NCBI RefSeq assembly: GCF_900456775.1
Contig: NZ_UAUL01000009.1
Coordinates: 1-64,000, forward strand
Length of the DNA stretch: 64,000 bases
Direction of reading: 5' to 3'
Source of the DNA: Sarcina ventriculi
Lineage (GTDB): Bacteria > Bacillota > Clostridia > Clostridiales > Clostridiaceae
The translations under genes were made by a program, and so were the position numbers. The notes under the pieces are model-generated. The model did not search any database. It was not told where the DNA came from and saw only the letters and a list, made by a program, of their open reading frames with translations. Below are positions 31,428 through 44,288 of this stretch, piece by piece (positions within the stretch are counted from its first letter, which is position 1; the number at the start of each line of letters is the position of its first letter).

Positions 31428-32105
31428 ATGAATGTTTTTGCGCCTAATTTTACTGTGAATATAGCAGGAATTAAAATTATAGCGCCTATTATATATGAAT
31501 GGGCAACTATGATATTTCTAATAATAGCTTCAATTTTATTAACTAGAAAAATGAGTACTAGAAACCCAAGCAAGATACAAACATTAATAGAAATGCTTTA
31601 TTCATTCTTAGAAGGTCTTGTTGTTGATAATGTTGGAGAAGAATATTCTAATTTTATTCCTGTTTTAGGAACAATGTTTATGATGTTATTTATATTAGAT
31701 ACATCAGGTATGCTTGGATTTTCAGAAGCAACTAGTAATTTAAGTGTAACAGCAGGGTTTACAATAATTACTTTTTGTATAATGCATGGAAATGCTATCA
31801 AAAAAAATGGGGTAAAAGAATATTTTAAAGGATATGCTAGACCTTATGTTCCAATGATATTATTAAATTTAATGGAATTATTCATCTTACCATTGTCTTT
31901 ATGCTTACGTTTATTTGGAAATATGTTAGCAGCAGCAATAGTGGTAGGATTAGTTTATTCAGGATTAAATAGTCTAAATTGGGCTTGTCAATTAGTTATA
32001 CCTATACCAGTGCATTTATTCTTTGATGCTTTTGATGGTATAATCCAAACTATAATATTTGTAATGTTAACAGTTATGTATATGAAATTACAAGCTGAAC
32101 ATTAG
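31428..32105 (+). CDS. atpB: ATP synthase Fo subunit a
   Basis: 225-aa integral membrane stator subunit forming the ion half-channels. The essential Arg is in CLRLFGNMLAAAIVVG, facing the c-ring carboxylate. Five or so hydrophobic helices are evident. ATG 31428 has GGAGG 9 nt upstream; a 17-residue in-frame extension upstream lacks an RBS and is dropped. It is the first gene of the operon, since no atpI precedes it. Confidence 0.94.
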   Translation: MNVFAPNFTVNIAGIKIIAPIIYEWATMIFLIIASILLTRKMSTRNPSKIQTLIEMLYSFLEGLVVDNVGEEYSNFIPVLGTMFMMLFILDTSGMLGFSEATSNLSVTAGFTIITFCIMHGNAIKKNGVKEYFKGYARPYVPMILLNLMELFILPLSLCLRLFGNMLAAAIVVGLVYSGLNSLNWACQLVIPIPVHLFFDAFDGIIQTIIFVMLTVMYMKLQAEH

Positions 32106-32120
32106 AATTAATTTTTTTAG

Positions 32121-32630
<510 letters not shown>

Positions 32631-32654
32631 TTAAATTTTATAAAGAGTAGTTAG

Positions 32655-32888
<234 letters not shown>

Positions 32889-32952
32889 TAATATTTGAAG
32901 AAAAAATAATAGGAATTAATATTAATTTACTCCGGAGGGAGGCAGAGTATAT

Positions 32953-33432
32953 ATGACAATAGATTGGTTTACAGTCTTGGCTACAATCATTAACTTCATA
33001 ATTTTAGTTGCTATCTTAAAACATTTCTTCTTTAATAAAGTTAAAGACTTACTTAAGAAGAGACAAGAGGATATAACAGCTCAAATAAGAGAAGCTGATG
33101 AAAATGCTGAAAAGGCTAGAAAGCTAAGAATAGATAATGAAAATTTATTAAAGTCAGCTAAAGAAGAAGGTAAGAAAATTACTGAAGAACAAAAAAGAAA
33201 AGCTGATAAGTTATATGAAGAAATTATTGATAATGCACAAAAGGATGCTAATTCAGTAATTGAAAAAGCTAAAGCAGAAATGGTAAAAGAAAGAGATAAA
33301 GCAGAACAAGAGTTAAAACAACAAACTGTTCAATTAGCTTTAATGATGTCATCTAAAATTTTAAATGAAGTTATAGATGAAGAAAAGCATAGACAACTTA
33401 TAGATGAATTTATAAGTAAGGTAGGTATCTAG
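32953..33432 (+). CDS. atpF: ATP synthase Fo subunit b
   Basis: 159-aa peripheral-stalk subunit. One N-terminal membrane helix (WFTVLATIINFIILVAIL) is followed by a long charged coiled coil (about 30-130) that dimerises and reaches F1. Length is typical. The RBS is strong (CGGAGGGAGG). It is separated by 3 nt from atpH. Confidence 0.95.
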   Translation: MTIDWFTVLATIINFIILVAILKHFFFNKVKDLLKKRQEDITAQIREADENAEKARKLRIDNENLLKSAKEEGKKITEEQKRKADKLYEEIIDNAQKDANSVIEKAKAEMVKERDKAEQELKQQTVQLALMMSSKILNEVIDEEKHRQLIDEFISKVGI

Positions 33433-33435
33433 TAT

Positions 33436-33975
33436 ATGTATGAATTTTTAGATAGAAGATATGCTTTGGCTATTTATGAAATTGCACAATCCAAAAATGC
33501 GGTTGATAGATATATTGAAGATTTAAAAGATATTTGTGATGTTTTATATGGGAACGAGGACTTTTATAAAATTATAGTACATCCACAAATAAGCACTTCT
33601 GATAAGAAGAAGACATTTAAAAAAGCTTTCCAAGGAAAAATTGATGACGAGTTATTAAATTTTCTTTTGTTGTTAATTGAAAAAGATAGAATAGGCTTTT
33701 TAAAAGAAAAAGTTGTTCAGTTAGAGAAAATCTACTTAGAAAAACAAAACATGATAATAGCTCAAGTAAAAAGTGTTATACCATTAAGTGAATATCAAGC
33801 TAATAAATTAACAGAAAATCTTGAGAAGAAATTTAATAAAAAAATAATATTGAAACAGGAAATTGATAAAAGTATAATTGGTGGACTTTATGTTGTGGTA
33901 GGAGATGAAGTGATAGATGGTAGTGTTAAATCACAATTACAACAAATAAAGTCACAAGTTCTTAACAATGAATAG
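33436..33975 (+). CDS. atpH: ATP synthase F1 subunit delta
   Basis: 179-aa OSCP/delta subunit linking the b stalk to the top of F1. The N-terminal helical domain ([12 protein letters not shown]) and the C-terminal family end ([22 protein letters not shown]) are recognisable. The RBS is weak, and the gene overlaps an in-frame extension of atpA only if the discarded atpA start is used; translation is probably coupled to atpF. Confidence 0.94.
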   Translation: MYEFLDRRYALAIYEIAQSKNAVDRYIEDLKDICDVLYGNEDFYKIIVHPQISTSDKKKTFKKAFQGKIDDELLNFLLLLIEKDRIGFLKEKVVQLEKIYLEKQNMIIAQVKSVIPLSEYQANKLTENLEKKFNKKIILKQEIDKSIIGGLYVVVGDEVIDGSVKSQLQQIKSQVLNNE

Positions 33976-33985
33976 AGGTGAAACT

Positions 33986-35494
33986 ATGCACATTAAACCA
34001 GAAGAAATAACTTCTATAATTAAAGATGAGATAAAGAAATATGAAAATGAATTAAAAACTGTTGATTCAGGAACTATAATTCAAATAGGTGATGGAGTTG
34101 CTACAGTTTACGGTTTACAAAACTGTATGGAAGGAGAACTTCTAGAGTTTCCTAATGAAGTGTATGGTATGGCGCTTAACCTAGAAAAAGATAATGTAGG
34201 ATGTGTTTTATTAGGCTCTGAAAAAGGAATCAAAGAAGGAGACATAGTAAAAAGTACAGGAAGAGTTGTGGAAGTTCCTGTAGGCGATAACCTAATAGGT
34301 AGAGTTATAAATTCTTTAGGTCAACCAGTTGATGGAAATGGTCCTATAATAACAGATGGATATAGACCAATAGAAGTACCTGCACGTACTATACTAGAGA
34401 GAAGTTCAGTTAATGAACCTCTACAAACAGGTATTAAAGCTATAGATTCAATGATACCAATTGGTAGAGGACAAAGAGAATTAATAATTGGAGATAGACA
34501 AACAGGAAAAACTGCGATAGCAATAGATACAATAATTAACCAAAAAGGAAAAGATGTTATTTGTATATATGTTGCAATAGGACAAAAACAATCAACAGTA
34601 GCTAATATAGTTAATACGTTAACAGAAGTAGGAGCTATGGATTATTCAATAATAGTAGAGGCTACTGCGTCACAATCTGCGCCACTTCAATATATTGCAC
34701 CATATGCAGGGTGTACTATAGGTGAATATTTCATGAATAAAGGGAAAGATGTTCTTATAATTTATGATGATTTATCAAAACATGCTGTAGCTTATAGAAC
34801 TATGTCCTTATTATTAAGAAGAGCACCAGGTAGAGAGGCGTATCCAGGAGATGTATTCTACATACATTCAAGACTTTTAGAAAGAGCAGCTAAGCTTTCA
34901 GAGGAAAATGGTGGTGGTTCATTAACTGCACTTCCAATAATAGAAACTCTAGCAGGAGACGTATCTGCTTATATACCAACAAATGTTATATCAATAACAG
35001 ATGGACAAATATTCTTAGAATCTGAACTATTTTATGCAGGACAAAGACCAGCTGTTAATGCCGGTATTTCAGTTTCAAGAGTTGGTGGTAATGCTCAAAT
35101 AAAAGCGATGAAACAAGTATCTGGTACATTAAGACTTGAACTTGCTCAATATAGAGAATTAGCATCTTTTGCTCAGTTTGGATCAGACCTTGATAAAGAT
35201 ACTCAAAGTAGACTTGAAAAAGGAAAAAGAGTAGTTGAAGTATTAAAGCAAGATCAATATGCACCTATGGATGTAGAAAAGCAAATAATGATACTTTATG
35301 CTGTGGTTAATGATTTCTTAACAGATATAGAAGTAAGTGCTATAAAATCTTTTGAGAAAGAGTTTTTAGAGTTTATGGATACTCATCATAGAGAAATCGG
35401 CAGAAATATTATGGAACAAAAGAATTTAACAGATGATATAAAATCATCTTTAGAACAAGCAATAGTTGAATTTAAGAAAACTTTTTTAGTATAG
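33986..35494 (+). CDS. atpA: ATP synthase F1 subunit alpha
   Basis: 502-aa non-catalytic nucleotide-binding subunit. Walker A is [10 protein letters not shown] (about 170-177), Walker B is [12 protein letters not shown], and the arginine finger is in the VSRVGG segment ([16 protein letters not shown]). ATG 33986 is preferred, having AGAGGTG six nt upstream; the earlier in-frame ATG at 33968 would overlap atpH. Length is standard. Confidence 0.96.
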   Translation: MHIKPEEITSIIKDEIKKYENELKTVDSGTIIQIGDGVATVYGLQNCMEGELLEFPNEVYGMALNLEKDNVGCVLLGSEKGIKEGDIVKSTGRVVEVPVGDNLIGRVINSLGQPVDGNGPIITDGYRPIEVPARTILERSSVNEPLQTGIKAIDSMIPIGRGQRELIIGDRQTGKTAIAIDTIINQKGKDVICIYVAIGQKQSTVANIVNTLTEVGAMDYSIIVEATASQSAPLQYIAPYAGCTIGEYFMNKGKDVLIIYDDLSKHAVAYRTMSLLLRRAPGREAYPGDVFYIHSRLLERAAKLSEENGGGSLTALPIIETLAGDVSAYIPTNVISITDGQIFLESELFYAGQRPAVNAGISVSRVGGNAQIKAMKQVSGTLRLELAQYRELASFAQFGSDLDKDTQSRLEKGKRVVEVLKQDQYAPMDVEKQIMILYAVVNDFLTDIEVSAIKSFEKEFLEFMDTHHREIGRNIMEQKNLTDDIKSSLEQAIVEFKKTFLV

Positions 35495-35555
35495 AAAATT
35501 TTAAGCATAGTCTCTTAGGAGGCTATGTAGTATTTTAGAAATGGAGGTGAAACAG

Positions 35556-37824
<2,269 letters not shown>

Positions 37825-37841
37825 TATAGGAGTGATTATTA

Positions 37842-38261
37842 ATGAGTACGACTTTTAAATTAACAATTATTACTCCTGAAAAAGAAGTATTTAATCAAGA
37901 TGTAATGAGATTTTCATGCGAAAGTCAAAAGGGACAGTTTGAAATTTTACCAGAATATGAGTCATCATTGATTGTAATAGTTCCAAGCACAGCAATAATC
38001 AAAGATGATAAAGGTAAGATAAGTAAATTATTTGTTTCCAGTGGATTATTAAAGGTTAGTAAAAATCAAGCAATGCTTTGTGTGGATGCAGCTGAATGGC
38101 CAAAGGATATAGATGTGAGCAGAGCTAAGGAAGCAAAAGAAAGAGCTGAAAGTAGGCTTTCAAATAGGGATAAAGATATTGATGTTAAAAGAGCAGAAAT
38201 AGCTTTAGTAAGAGCTTTTGCTAGAATAGAAACTGTGGAAGCTAAAATAGAAGAAGAATAA
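37842..38261 (+). CDS. atpC: ATP synthase F1 subunit epsilon
   Basis: 139-aa epsilon subunit: an N-terminal beta-sandwich (FKLTIITPEKEVFNQDV) that binds gamma and the c-ring, and a C-terminal helical hairpin (about 90-139) that can inhibit ATP hydrolysis. It ends the atp operon before a strong terminator. Confidence 0.94.
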   Translation: MSTTFKLTIITPEKEVFNQDVMRFSCESQKGQFEILPEYESSLIVIVPSTAIIKDDKGKISKLFVSSGLLKVSKNQAMLCVDAAEWPKDIDVSRAKEAKERAESRLSNRDKDIDVKRAEIALVRAFARIETVEAKIEEE

Positions 38262-38265
38262 GAGA

Positions 38266-38300
38266 AGTCTGTAGAATATATTATTCTACAGACTTTTTGT
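38266..38300 (+). terminator. Rho-independent terminator of the atp operon
   Basis: 14-bp stem AAGTCTGTAGAATA / TATTCTACAGACTT followed by a T-run, 5 nt after atpC. Confidence 0.88.
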
Positions 38301-38440
38301 TGTAAAAAATATTATTTTAGAACAATTTGTATTGAAACTGTATATATTGATAATATAAAAATATTTATACAATATAAGTAAAACTAGTAGAATATTATAT
38401 TGCTCTCCTGACCATAATTATAACGAAAGTGGGGGAGTTT

Positions 38441-39085
38441 ATGAAAAAATTATGTTTTACTTTAATAATTTTTATGTTTTCTTTATGTATAAAAGGAAGT
38501 TATGTATATGATGAAGATGATATATATATAAAGGTACACAATGTGGTAGACTTTTGTGAAAGTGGGATAAAAATTAGCTATAAAACTAAAAGTGATATAA
38601 GAGAAATTTTACAACAAATAAGTGATTTGAACATATCTTATTTTAATAATACTTTGAAAATAGATGAAAACATGGGTGATAACTTTAGTTTTGAAGAAGA
38701 AACGAATAAAGCATCTACAAAGATTTTAATAGCAAAAGATGTGAATGAATATACTGCAGAAATGGAAATTATAGATAAACAAAAATTAATTAATATAAGT
38801 GAAATAAAATTGAAATGTAGAAATTTAAATAATATATCAAATCTAAATTATTACACATTTATAAAAGGAAAGGTAAAAAAACAATACAAATATGAATTAG
38901 AGGATAGATTATTTAATATATTAGATTGTTATAATATTAAAAATAAGAGTAATGTTTCGTTAGAAAATGGGTTGACAGGAATATTTACAGTTCAAAAAAC
39001 ATTAAAGATTAATTACTCCATTATGAACTATGATGATGGCACATATTTGATTATGGGGTCTCCTATTATATTTATAACATATTAA
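38441..39085 (+). CDS. YwmB-like (DUF1779) secreted protein
   Basis: 214-aa exported protein with a signal/anchor segment (LCFTLIIFMFSLCIKGSYV, residues 3-21). No catalytic motif is visible. Identification as the YwmB/TATA-box-binding-like family rests on size, topology, C-terminal LENGLTGIFTVQKTLKIN and, above all, its place between atpC and murA, where Bacillus has ywmB. The start is ATG 38441 with GGGGGAG 4 nt upstream; an in-frame GTG at 38429 overlaps the RBS. Role unknown. Confidence 0.6.
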   Translation: MKKLCFTLIIFMFSLCIKGSYVYDEDDIYIKVHNVVDFCESGIKISYKTKSDIREILQQISDLNISYFNNTLKIDENMGDNFSFEEETNKASTKILIAKDVNEYTAEMEIIDKQKLINISEIKLKCRNLNNISNLNYYTFIKGKVKKQYKYELEDRLFNILDCYNIKNKSNVSLENGLTGIFTVQKTLKINYSIMNYDDGTYLIMGSPIIFITY

Positions 39086-39107
39086 ATATTAATTAATGGA
39101 GGATAAC

Positions 39108-40376
39108 ATGGATAATTTAATAATAAATGGACAAAGAAAATTAAAAGGAGAAGTAAATATAAGTGCTGCTAAAAATTCAGTATTGCCAATAATAGCTGCA
39201 TCATTATTAGCAACAGAAGAGGTTACAATAATAAATGCACCAATGCTTGATGATGTATTTACATTATGCAATGTGATAGAGGAGCTAGGTTTTAATATAA
39301 GTATAAATAAATTGTGTAATACTATAAAAATAAAAGAAGGTAGTTCTTTAAAGATATGTCCAAATGAAGATTTGGTTAGAAAAATGAGAGCTTCATTTCT
39401 TATAATGGGACCTATGTTATCTAAGTATGGAGAATTTAGACTTACTAGACCAGGTGGGTGTAACATAGGGAATAGACCGATAGATTTACATTTAAAAGGA
39501 TTAAAAACTTTAGGTGCAGAAATAACAATAGATAAAAATGGAGGAATAATAGCTAAAGCAAAAAGATTAATTGGAGAAAGAATATATTTAGATTTTCCTT
39601 CAGTAGGAGCAACAGAAAATTTAATGATGGCGGCAGTTTTGGCAAAGGGAACAACAATAATAGAAAACGCTGCACAAGAGCCTGAAATAGTTGATTTAGG
39701 TAATTTTTTAAATGCTTTAGGAGGAAAGGTTTATGGACAAGGAACAAGAAAAATAACTATAGATGGAGTGGAAAGTTTAAAAGGTGGAAAATATTCGCCT
39801 ATATATGACAGGATAGAGGCTGGAACATTTATGATAGCAGCAGCAATAACTGGTTCAACTATAAGGATAAATGGAGTTAACGAAGATTATTGTAGACCTC
39901 TTATAGAAAAATTAAAGGAATGCGGTGTAGAGTTCGTATTTTTGAATAATGGATATAGTGCGATTGTAAATGGAAAAAGTAGGCTTAGAGCTGTTGATAT
40001 AAAAACAATGCCATACCCAGGATTTCCAACTGATATGCAATCACAAATGATGAGCCTTTTGTGTTTGGTGAATGGAAGTAGCATAATAACAGAGACGGTT
40101 TTTGAAAATAGATTTATGAATGTGGACGAGCTTATAAGAATGGGAGCTCATATAAAAGTTGTAGGACGAACTGCTTTTGTTGAAGGAGTAGATAAATTAT
40201 TAGGGTGTAAAGTACAAGCGACAGATTTGAGAGCTGGGGCAGCTTTAGTATTAGCAAGTCTTGCTGCTGAAGGGACAAGTATAGTAACTGATGTATTTCA
40301 TATAGATAGAGGATATGTTAACATTGAAAATAAATTAAAAGGTATAGGAGCCGATATACGTAGAATAGCTGTATAA
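39108..40376 (+). CDS. murA: UDP-N-acetylglucosamine 1-carboxyvinyltransferase
   Basis: 422-aa enzyme catalysing the first committed step of peptidoglycan synthesis, transferring enolpyruvate from PEP to UDP-GlcNAc. The catalytic, fosfomycin-reactive Cys is in RPGGCNIGNRPID (about residue 118). The N-terminal ISAAKNSVLP Lys-Asn pair and the C-terminal DLRAGAALVLA are conserved. ATG 39108 has GGAGG 5 nt upstream. Genes further along are spoIID-spoIIQ-spoIIID, the same order as Bacillus murAA. Confidence 0.97.
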   Translation: MDNLIINGQRKLKGEVNISAAKNSVLPIIAASLLATEEVTIINAPMLDDVFTLCNVIEELGFNISINKLCNTIKIKEGSSLKICPNEDLVRKMRASFLIMGPMLSKYGEFRLTRPGGCNIGNRPIDLHLKGLKTLGAEITIDKNGGIIAKAKRLIGERIYLDFPSVGATENLMMAAVLAKGTTIIENAAQEPEIVDLGNFLNALGGKVYGQGTRKITIDGVESLKGGKYSPIYDRIEAGTFMIAAAITGSTIRINGVNEDYCRPLIEKLKECGVEFVFLNNGYSAIVNGKSRLRAVDIKTMPYPGFPTDMQSQMMSLLCLVNGSSIITETVFENRFMNVDELIRMGAHIKVVGRTAFVEGVDKLLGCKVQATDLRAGAALVLASLAAEGTSIVTDVFHIDRGYVNIENKLKGIGADIRRIAV

Positions 40377-40379
40377 TAT

Positions 40380-40414
40380 AAAAAACTATGGAATTTAATA
40401 TTTCATAGTTTTTT
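40380..40414 (+). terminator. Rho-independent terminator of murA
   Basis: Stem AAAAAACTATG / CATAGTTTTTT with a 13-nt loop and T-rich end. Confidence 0.8.
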
Positions 40415-40493
40415 ATATTATAAAATATGTAATATAGAAGAGGAATAGGAATATAAATATATATGTAAACTATATTTGAGATGGGGGAGGTAA

Positions 40494-41579
40494 GTGAAGA
40501 GAAAAAATATAGCGATTTGTATAGATATAGGGATAATTGTATTAGTTTTTTTTATTGTTTTTACAATACCTGTTTTATTTGGTAGTTTATCAAAAAAAGA
40601 TGAGGAAAATAAAAAGAAAATGGATGTAGATTCAGTTTCTCAAGATATAACAACTAATGACAATGACACCATTAAAGATAATCAGAATAAAAGAAAATTA
40701 GTTGATACTGGTATAGATTTAACAATGGTAAAGGTTTATATCACCAATACTGGGAAAATAAAAAGTATACCTTTAGAAGAGTATGTATTAGGTGTAGTTT
40801 TAAGTGAAATGCCAGCAGCATTTGATGAAGAAGCTTTAATGGCACAAAGCATTCTTGCAAGGACATATGTAATTAGTAAAAAGTTAAAATCTTGTTCTAA
40901 AAGTGAAGAAGCAGATATTTGTGATAGTACTCATTGTCAAGTATATACAGATCCAGAAGAGAAAAAAAAGCAATGGGGAAGTAAGGCTGATGAATATTAT
41001 GAAAAAATAAAAAGTGCAGTAGAAAAAACAGCAAATCTTATTGTTTCTTATGAGGGAGTTATTATAGAATATCCACAATACTTTGCAATAAGTTCTGGAA
41101 AAACGGAAGAAGCTGAAAGTGTTTTTTCCATAGACATACCATATTTACAAAGTGTTGAAAGTCCTGGGGAAGAAGAGGCTCCTAAATATGAAAGTAAAAA
41201 AACTTATACAAAAACTAATTTCATAAATATAATAAAAAATAATATAAGTGGAAGTGATTTGAGTGTAAATAATTTAGAAAGTGCAATAAATATATTATCT
41301 AGAAATGTTGGAGATACTGTAAAGGAAATAAAAATTGGAAATAATGTATTAACAGGAATTGAATTTAGGCAGATATTTGCATTGAATTCAGCTAATTTTA
41401 CTATAAACTTTGAAGGAGATAATGTAGTTATAGATTGCAAAGGGTATGGTCATGGAGTAGGTATGAGTCAATGGGGAGCTAATGCTATGGCTAAAAACGG
41501 AAATAATTATAAAGAAATAATAAAACATTATTTTCAAGGAAGTGATGTAATTAATATAAATGATGTGTATTTAGAATAA
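40494..41579 (+). CDS. spoIID: Stage II sporulation protein D (peptidoglycan transglycosylase/amidase factor)
   Basis: 361-aa membrane-anchored lytic transglycosylase of the engulfment machinery (SpoIID-SpoIIM-SpoIIP). One N-terminal membrane helix (about 8-30), a charged linker, then the SpoIID/LytB domain. The catalytic Glu lies in GVVLSEMPAAF, next to EALMAQSILARTY, and the C-terminal GYGHGVGMSQWGANAMA is conserved. The start is GTG at 40494 with GGGGGAGG 3 nt upstream. Confidence 0.95.
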   Translation: MKRKNIAICIDIGIIVLVFFIVFTIPVLFGSLSKKDEENKKKMDVDSVSQDITTNDNDTIKDNQNKRKLVDTGIDLTMVKVYITNTGKIKSIPLEEYVLGVVLSEMPAAFDEEALMAQSILARTYVISKKLKSCSKSEEADICDSTHCQVYTDPEEKKKQWGSKADEYYEKIKSAVEKTANLIVSYEGVIIEYPQYFAISSGKTEEAESVFSIDIPYLQSVESPGEEEAPKYESKKTYTKTNFINIIKNNISGSDLSVNNLESAINILSRNVGDTVKEIKIGNNVLTGIEFRQIFALNSANFTINFEGDNVVIDCKGYGHGVGMSQWGANAMAKNGNNYKEIIKHYFQGSDVININDVYLE

Positions 41580-41617
41580 AAATTAAAATACATGTTGATT
41601 AAAATGTTTCTTGTTGG

Positions 41618-41661
41618 AAAAGATATTAGATAAATTTATTATCTAATATCTTTTTATTTTT
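41618..41661 (+). terminator. Rho-independent terminator of spoIID
   Basis: 16-bp stem AAAAGATATTAGATAA / TTATCTAATATCTTTT with a 5-nt loop and following T-run. Confidence 0.88.
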
Positions 41662-41726
41662 TTGTTAGATTAAAATATGTATTATTTTTTAAAAAATGGT
41701 AAATAATAAAATTGGAGGTGTTATTA

Positions 41727-42470
41727 ATGACAAAAAAATCAAATATAAAGTCTTTTTTAAAAGGAAAGGCATTTTACGTAATATTGTTTATATGCTTATG
41801 TATTGTTGGAACTACTGCAGTAATAACAACAAGAAGCAGTATGAAAGGTAGCAATAAACAGGCAAGTAATTTAGAGAATAAAGAAAATAGGGAGATAGCA
41901 CAAAACGAAAATAATCTAGAAACACAATATAAGGATGCTGAGTTGGTTGAAGAGAAAACTGCCGAAGATAAACAAGAATTTGCTGTTGTAGATGGGACAG
42001 AAGATGATGATACTGTTCAAACATCATCAAATCCTAGTGAATTATTTATAAGTCCTATAACTAATGGTGTGGTAACAAGAAATTACGATATTACTCCAAG
42101 ATTAAATGATGAAAAAACATCAGCAGTGGTATATAAAGGAGTGGATATTGAATCTAAAGTCGGCACTGATGTTAAATCAATAGCAAATGGAAAAGTTATA
42201 GATGCTGGAAAAGGTGATTCAAAAGAAGGGTTTTATGTAGTAGTACAACACAATGATGGCTTTATATCAAGTTATGGTAATTTAGCAGAAGATTTAGCAG
42301 TGGCTGTAGGGGATGAAGTAACTCAAGGAAGTATTTTAGGAAAAATAGGAAATACAATTCAAAATAATCCTAGTGATAGGGTATCTGAAGAATATTTATT
42401 ATTTCATATGGAAAAATCTAAAGAGCCAATTAATCCAATAGAGTATATAAATGAGCTAAAAGTAGAATAA
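41727..42470 (+). CDS. spoIIQ: SpoIIQ-like protein with degenerate M23 (LytM) domain
   Basis: 247 aa. N-terminal cytosolic tail, one membrane helix (AFYVILFICLCIVGTTAVI, about 14-32), an acidic Gln/Asn-rich linker, then a C-terminal M23 fold (about 115-240). The zinc ligands of active M23 peptidases are not visible: the His of H-x-G-x-D is Tyr (YKGVDI) and the H-x-H strand reads YLLFHME. Loss of peptidase ligands is known for Bacillus SpoIIQ, which acts with SpoIIIAH as a forespore-mother cell channel/zipper. Position between spoIID and spoIIID matches. ATG 41727 follows GGAGGTG by 6 nt. Confidence 0.85.
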   Translation: MTKKSNIKSFLKGKAFYVILFICLCIVGTTAVITTRSSMKGSNKQASNLENKENREIAQNENNLETQYKDAELVEEKTAEDKQEFAVVDGTEDDDTVQTSSNPSELFISPITNGVVTRNYDITPRLNDEKTSAVVYKGVDIESKVGTDVKSIANGKVIDAGKGDSKEGFYVVVQHNDGFISSYGNLAEDLAVAVGDEVTQGSILGKIGNTIQNNPSDRVSEEYLLFHMEKSKEPINPIEYINELKVE

Positions 42471-42483
42471 TAAATAAATGAAT

Positions 42484-42510
42484 ATAGTCAGTCATTTTAT
42501 GACTGACTAT
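42484..42510 (+). terminator. Hairpin after spoIIQ
   Basis: Perfect 12-bp stem ATAGTCAGTCAT / ATGACTGACTAT with a TTT loop and no T-run; likely a transcript end or processing hairpin. Confidence 0.5.
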
Positions 42511-42541
42511 TAAATAATTAATATTTATTAAGGAGGTTTTT

Positions 42542-42796
42542 ATGAAGGATTATATTGAAGAAAGAGTATTAGAAGTTGCTCAATATATAATAGATTCTAG
42601 AGCAACAATAAGGAAAACAGCTAGAGTATTTGGAGTAAGTAAAAGTACTATACATAAAGATATGACTGAAAGATTGCCTAAGATAAATCCATGTATAGCA
42701 GAAGAAGCTAAAAGCATATTAGATTTAAATAAAGCTGAGAGGCATATAAGAGGTGGTAAAGCAACAAAGCTGAAATATAAAGTGATAGAAGCTTAA
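42542..42796 (+). CDS. spoIIID: Stage III sporulation transcriptional regulator SpoIIID
   Basis: 84-aa DNA-binding regulator that, with sigma E and sigma K, controls mother-cell genes. The helix-turn-helix is TIRKTARVFGVSKSTIHKDM, followed by the C-terminal basic HIRGGKATKLKYK. Length and sequence are canonical. RBS AAGGAGG. Confidence 0.97.
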   Translation: MKDYIEERVLEVAQYIIDSRATIRKTARVFGVSKSTIHKDMTERLPKINPCIAEEAKSILDLNKAERHIRGGKATKLKYKVIEA

Positions 42797-42909
42797 TACA
42801 TTGATATAATTTTATATTTAACATATTGAATTTTAATTATATTATAAGCACAAGATTAAATACATGGCATTAATAAATTCTTTATGATAAGTAAGGTTTA
42901 TATTTTTAA

Positions 42910-43437
42910 TTACAAAGAATTTTTAAGGTGGTATGCATGGATAATTCCATTTCGAATAACCTTAGCCATTTCCATAATTAAATTTAATCTTATAGGTCTA
43001 TTAGTAAACAATTCCAAACTATCCGAGGAGTCAACAATTCCTATTATAGAAGCATTGCCAACGCTTTGGAGGGTTTTACCTACACCTTTTCCTGGATGGA
43101 TAGGCTCATCTCTAGTATGAATTTCGCCTATGGCATTTGCATCACCTAAGCATGCATCAATTGCTATTATAGAAGCGGTGGGATAGTTATTAGATATTTC
43201 TTTTAACCTAGTATCTAAATTTAGAGCATGTATTGGAGAAGCAAGAGTGCCAAGTATAGGTAGAGGGAATAAAGCTTCTTCTAATAATGTTCCAACTAAT
43301 GGTCCAAGTGCATCTCCGATACATTTATCTGTACCTATACAAACTATGATAGTGTCATTAGTAATGTAATCTTTTAAAAAATTAGCTATATTGTAATAAC
43401 ATAATGGCGAACTATAATTAACTTTTATTTTGCTCAA
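42910..43437 (-). CDS. yyaC: YyaC family (DUF1256) spore protein
   Basis: 175-aa protein of the GPR-like peptidase-fold family DUF1256. Motifs: VCIGTDKCIGDALGPLVG, IIAIDACLGDANAIGEI and KGVGKTLQSVGNASIIGIVD. In Bacillus yyaC is a sporulation gene; proteolytic activity is assumed from the fold and not shown. The start is TTG at 43437 with GGGAGGTGA 4 nt upstream. It is transcribed toward spoIIID. Confidence 0.9.
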   Translation of the reverse strand: MSKIKVNYSSPLCYYNIANFLKDYITNDTIIVCIGTDKCIGDALGPLVGTLLEEALFPLPILGTLASPIHALNLDTRLKEISNNYPTASIIAIDACLGDANAIGEIHTRDEPIHPGKGVGKTLQSVGNASIIGIVDSSDSLELFTNRPIRLNLIMEMAKVIRNGIIHAYHLKNSL

Positions 43438-43549
43438 AGTGTCACCTCCCTCATAAATTTATATGAAATAAATAAAAAAAATATTAAATAAAAACAAGAG
43501 GTATTAAAAAGAATTATAAATAATTATATTTTTAAAGGAGACATTAGAT

Positions 43550-44206
43550 GTGAAAAATAATAAAAAGGAAATATATTTAATAATTATTACTACTTTTTTT
43601 AGTGTAATAATTATGGTGTTTAGTTTTAGTATTAAGCAACCTAAAAGTTATATTGATGAGAAAATAGAAGAAAGCGAAGAAAATTATTTAGATAAAGATA
43701 TAGCATTTAATAAAAATAAGGAGGAGTCTTTATTAAGTGAAAAAGATAATCAGATTTCTAAAAATAATGCTGATCAAGGGATAAATATAACTAATAAAAA
43801 AGAAGATATTTTAGAGGAAGATGAATTTTCAAGCATTTCTAATGAACATGTAGAGGTTATAGACGAAGAAAATTCACAGAAAATTATGCTTGCGGATAAA
43901 GATAAAGAAGAGAGGGCAGAAGAGGAAGTTGTACAAAGTGTATTTAAAACTGATAAAAACAGTATAATAAATAAAATATCAAGTATTGATAAATTAAAAA
44001 TAATGAAAATGGCAAATAGTTTATCAGCAAATGATTATAGGAATCTTATAAATAATATCAAAAGGAATGATGAAGTGTTAGCTGCAACTGAAATATTTGA
44101 GCTATTAAAAAATAAATTATCAAAAAAACAGTATGATGAATTAGTTTTAATTTTGGATCCATATATAGATATAAAAATGATAGAAAATAAAATAAATGAA
44201 AAATGA
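43550..44206 (+). CDS. Hypothetical membrane-anchored protein
   Basis: 218 aa, not recognised. A basic start (MKNNKKEI) leads into one membrane helix (IYLIIITTFFSVIIMVFSF, about residues 8-26). A very acidic, Glu/Lys/Asn-rich low-complexity stretch follows (about 35-135), then a compact predicted-helical C-terminal domain (about 140-215: ISSIDKLKIMKMANSLSAND, KKQYDELVLILDPYIDIKMI). This is the layout of a surface or intermembrane tether. The start is GTG at 43550 with AAGGAG 10 nt upstream. It is flanked by yyaC and the tRNA cluster; a sporulation role is possible only by neighbourhood. Confidence 0.65.
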   Translation: MKNNKKEIYLIIITTFFSVIIMVFSFSIKQPKSYIDEKIEESEENYLDKDIAFNKNKEESLLSEKDNQISKNNADQGINITNKKEDILEEDEFSSISNEHVEVIDEENSQKIMLADKDKEERAEEEVVQSVFKTDKNSIINKISSIDKLKIMKMANSLSANDYRNLINNIKRNDEVLAATEIFELLKNKLSKKQYDELVLILDPYIDIKMIENKINEK

Positions 44207-44288
44207 AGAAAAACATATTAAACGGAAAAAATAAAGAGAAAAATGATAATAATTTAAAATAAAAAGAAAAAATGGCCTAAAAATAAGG

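Noticed and set aside
42884..43120. 78-codon + strand frame after spoIIID
   Set aside because: Antisense to yyaC, which has the recognisable protein family and a proper RBS.
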